A program made the translations under genes and the position numbers. Positions 63,864 to 64,000 of a stretch of DNA of 64,000 nucleotides are shown piece after piece. Numbering within the stretch: position 1 is the first letter of the stretch; the number at the start of each line of letters is the position of its first letter. Below the pieces are notes generated by a model. That model saw only the letters and a list, made by a program, of their open reading frames with translations, had not been told where the DNA came from and ran no database searches. Source of the stretch: Streptomyces rubellomurinus. Lineage in GTDB: Bacteria > Actinomycetota > Actinomycetes > Streptomycetales > Streptomycetaceae. Location: NCBI RefSeq assembly GCF_000961885.1, contig NZ_JZKH01000007.1, forward strand, positions 77,160 through 141,159. The letters run 5' to 3'.

Positions 63864-64000
63864 TCAGTCGAGGTCGTCGCCGAAGTCGGGCCGCAGGCCC
63901 ATGGCGAACTGGATCTCGTCGTTGCTGGTGCCGGCCGCGACCATCGGCCAGACCATGGCGTCCTGGTGGACGATGAAGTCGATGACGACCGGGCGGTCGT
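63864..64000 (-). CDS. ilvB: Acetolactate synthase large subunit, C-terminal end
   Basis: Only the last ~45 codons are inside the window. The end reads [34 protein letters not shown] and [10 protein letters not shown], matching the C-terminus of ThDP-dependent acetolactate synthase ([19 protein letters not shown]). The rest lies to the right. It makes acetolactate in valine/leucine/isoleucine synthesis; ilvN and ilvC would be expected downstream in most actinomycetes, but here a terminator and the YciO gene follow, so the operon order differs or IlvB is a second copy. Confidence 0.85.
   Translation of the reverse strand, partial: DRPVVIDFIVHQDAMVWPMVAAGTSNDEIQFAMGLRPDFGDDLD

Overview
The window is very GC-rich with short intergenic gaps. 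It carries a chaplin, an Rpf-like muralytic enzyme, many Tat/lipobox exports and GTG starts. This points to a Streptomyces- or Kitasatospora-type actinomycete chromosome. The genus cannot be fixed from the window alone. I see no rRNA, tRNA, CRISPR array, IS element or prophage.

Region 1 (1-9264) is the most unusual part. A eukaryotic-type protein kinase, cut by the left edge, faces a five-gene forward operon. The operon encodes a 1397-aa membrane-anchored TPR protein with a four-Cys ribbon, a J-domain-like protein without HPD, a divergent GrpE-like protein, an 856-aa Hsp70 with four zinc ribbons between its ATPase and substrate-binding parts, and a small zinc-ribbon/helical-repeat protein. 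Together they look like a dedicated, kinase-linked Hsp70 machine that is separate from housekeeping DnaK.

Region 2 (9364-24113) holds a short chaplin, an acyl-CoA synthetase, small secreted proteins, YccF, a ricin-type lectin, a VanZ-like protein, a beta-propeller divergent from a LysR regulator, a His/Met-rich membrane protein with a multicopper oxidase, an APC permease with a long cytosolic tail, an Rpf/LysM protein with a structured leader, and a WXG100-like export operon. Region 3 (24227-33803) has two paralogous ABC-2 permeases with their ATPase, a divergent two-component system whose kinase starts in a 15-nt repeat array, a TetR/hydrolase pair with a clear operator, a nucleotidyltransferase, a decayed narK/hemD/cbiX locus, and a cupredoxin lipoprotein.

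Region 4 (33922-44139) contains a 34-bp palindrome before a membrane protein, a secreted HExxE protein, an esterase, a universal stress protein, a kdpB without visible kdpA or kdpC, and a 55-aa peptide gene with a PLP decarboxylase. Direct repeats with an 11-bp period lie before usp, kdpB and the peptide gene, which suggests one shared OmpR-type regulator. An acetyltransferase remnant closes this stretch. Region 5 (44240-54841) contains a leaderless lipoprotein gene, VOC and zinc-ribbon proteins, a TetR/SDR pair with two operators, an FtsX-type ABC exporter with a PadR repressor, an ArsR-type regulator, PncA and unknown proteins.

Region 6 (55115-61088) is an alpha-galactoside uptake and cleavage operon (Tat lipoprotein SBP, two permeases, GH36-like alpha-galactosidase, LacI) behind a LacI-type palindrome. 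Region 7 (61089-64000) has an EamA transporter remnant with a leaderless leader-peptide ORF, an F420-reductase-like protein, an unknown protein, a YciO/Sua5 protein and the 3' end of ilvB.

A recurring theme is gene decay by internal deletion (narK/hemD, cbiX, GNAT, EamA). The flanking genes remain intact.
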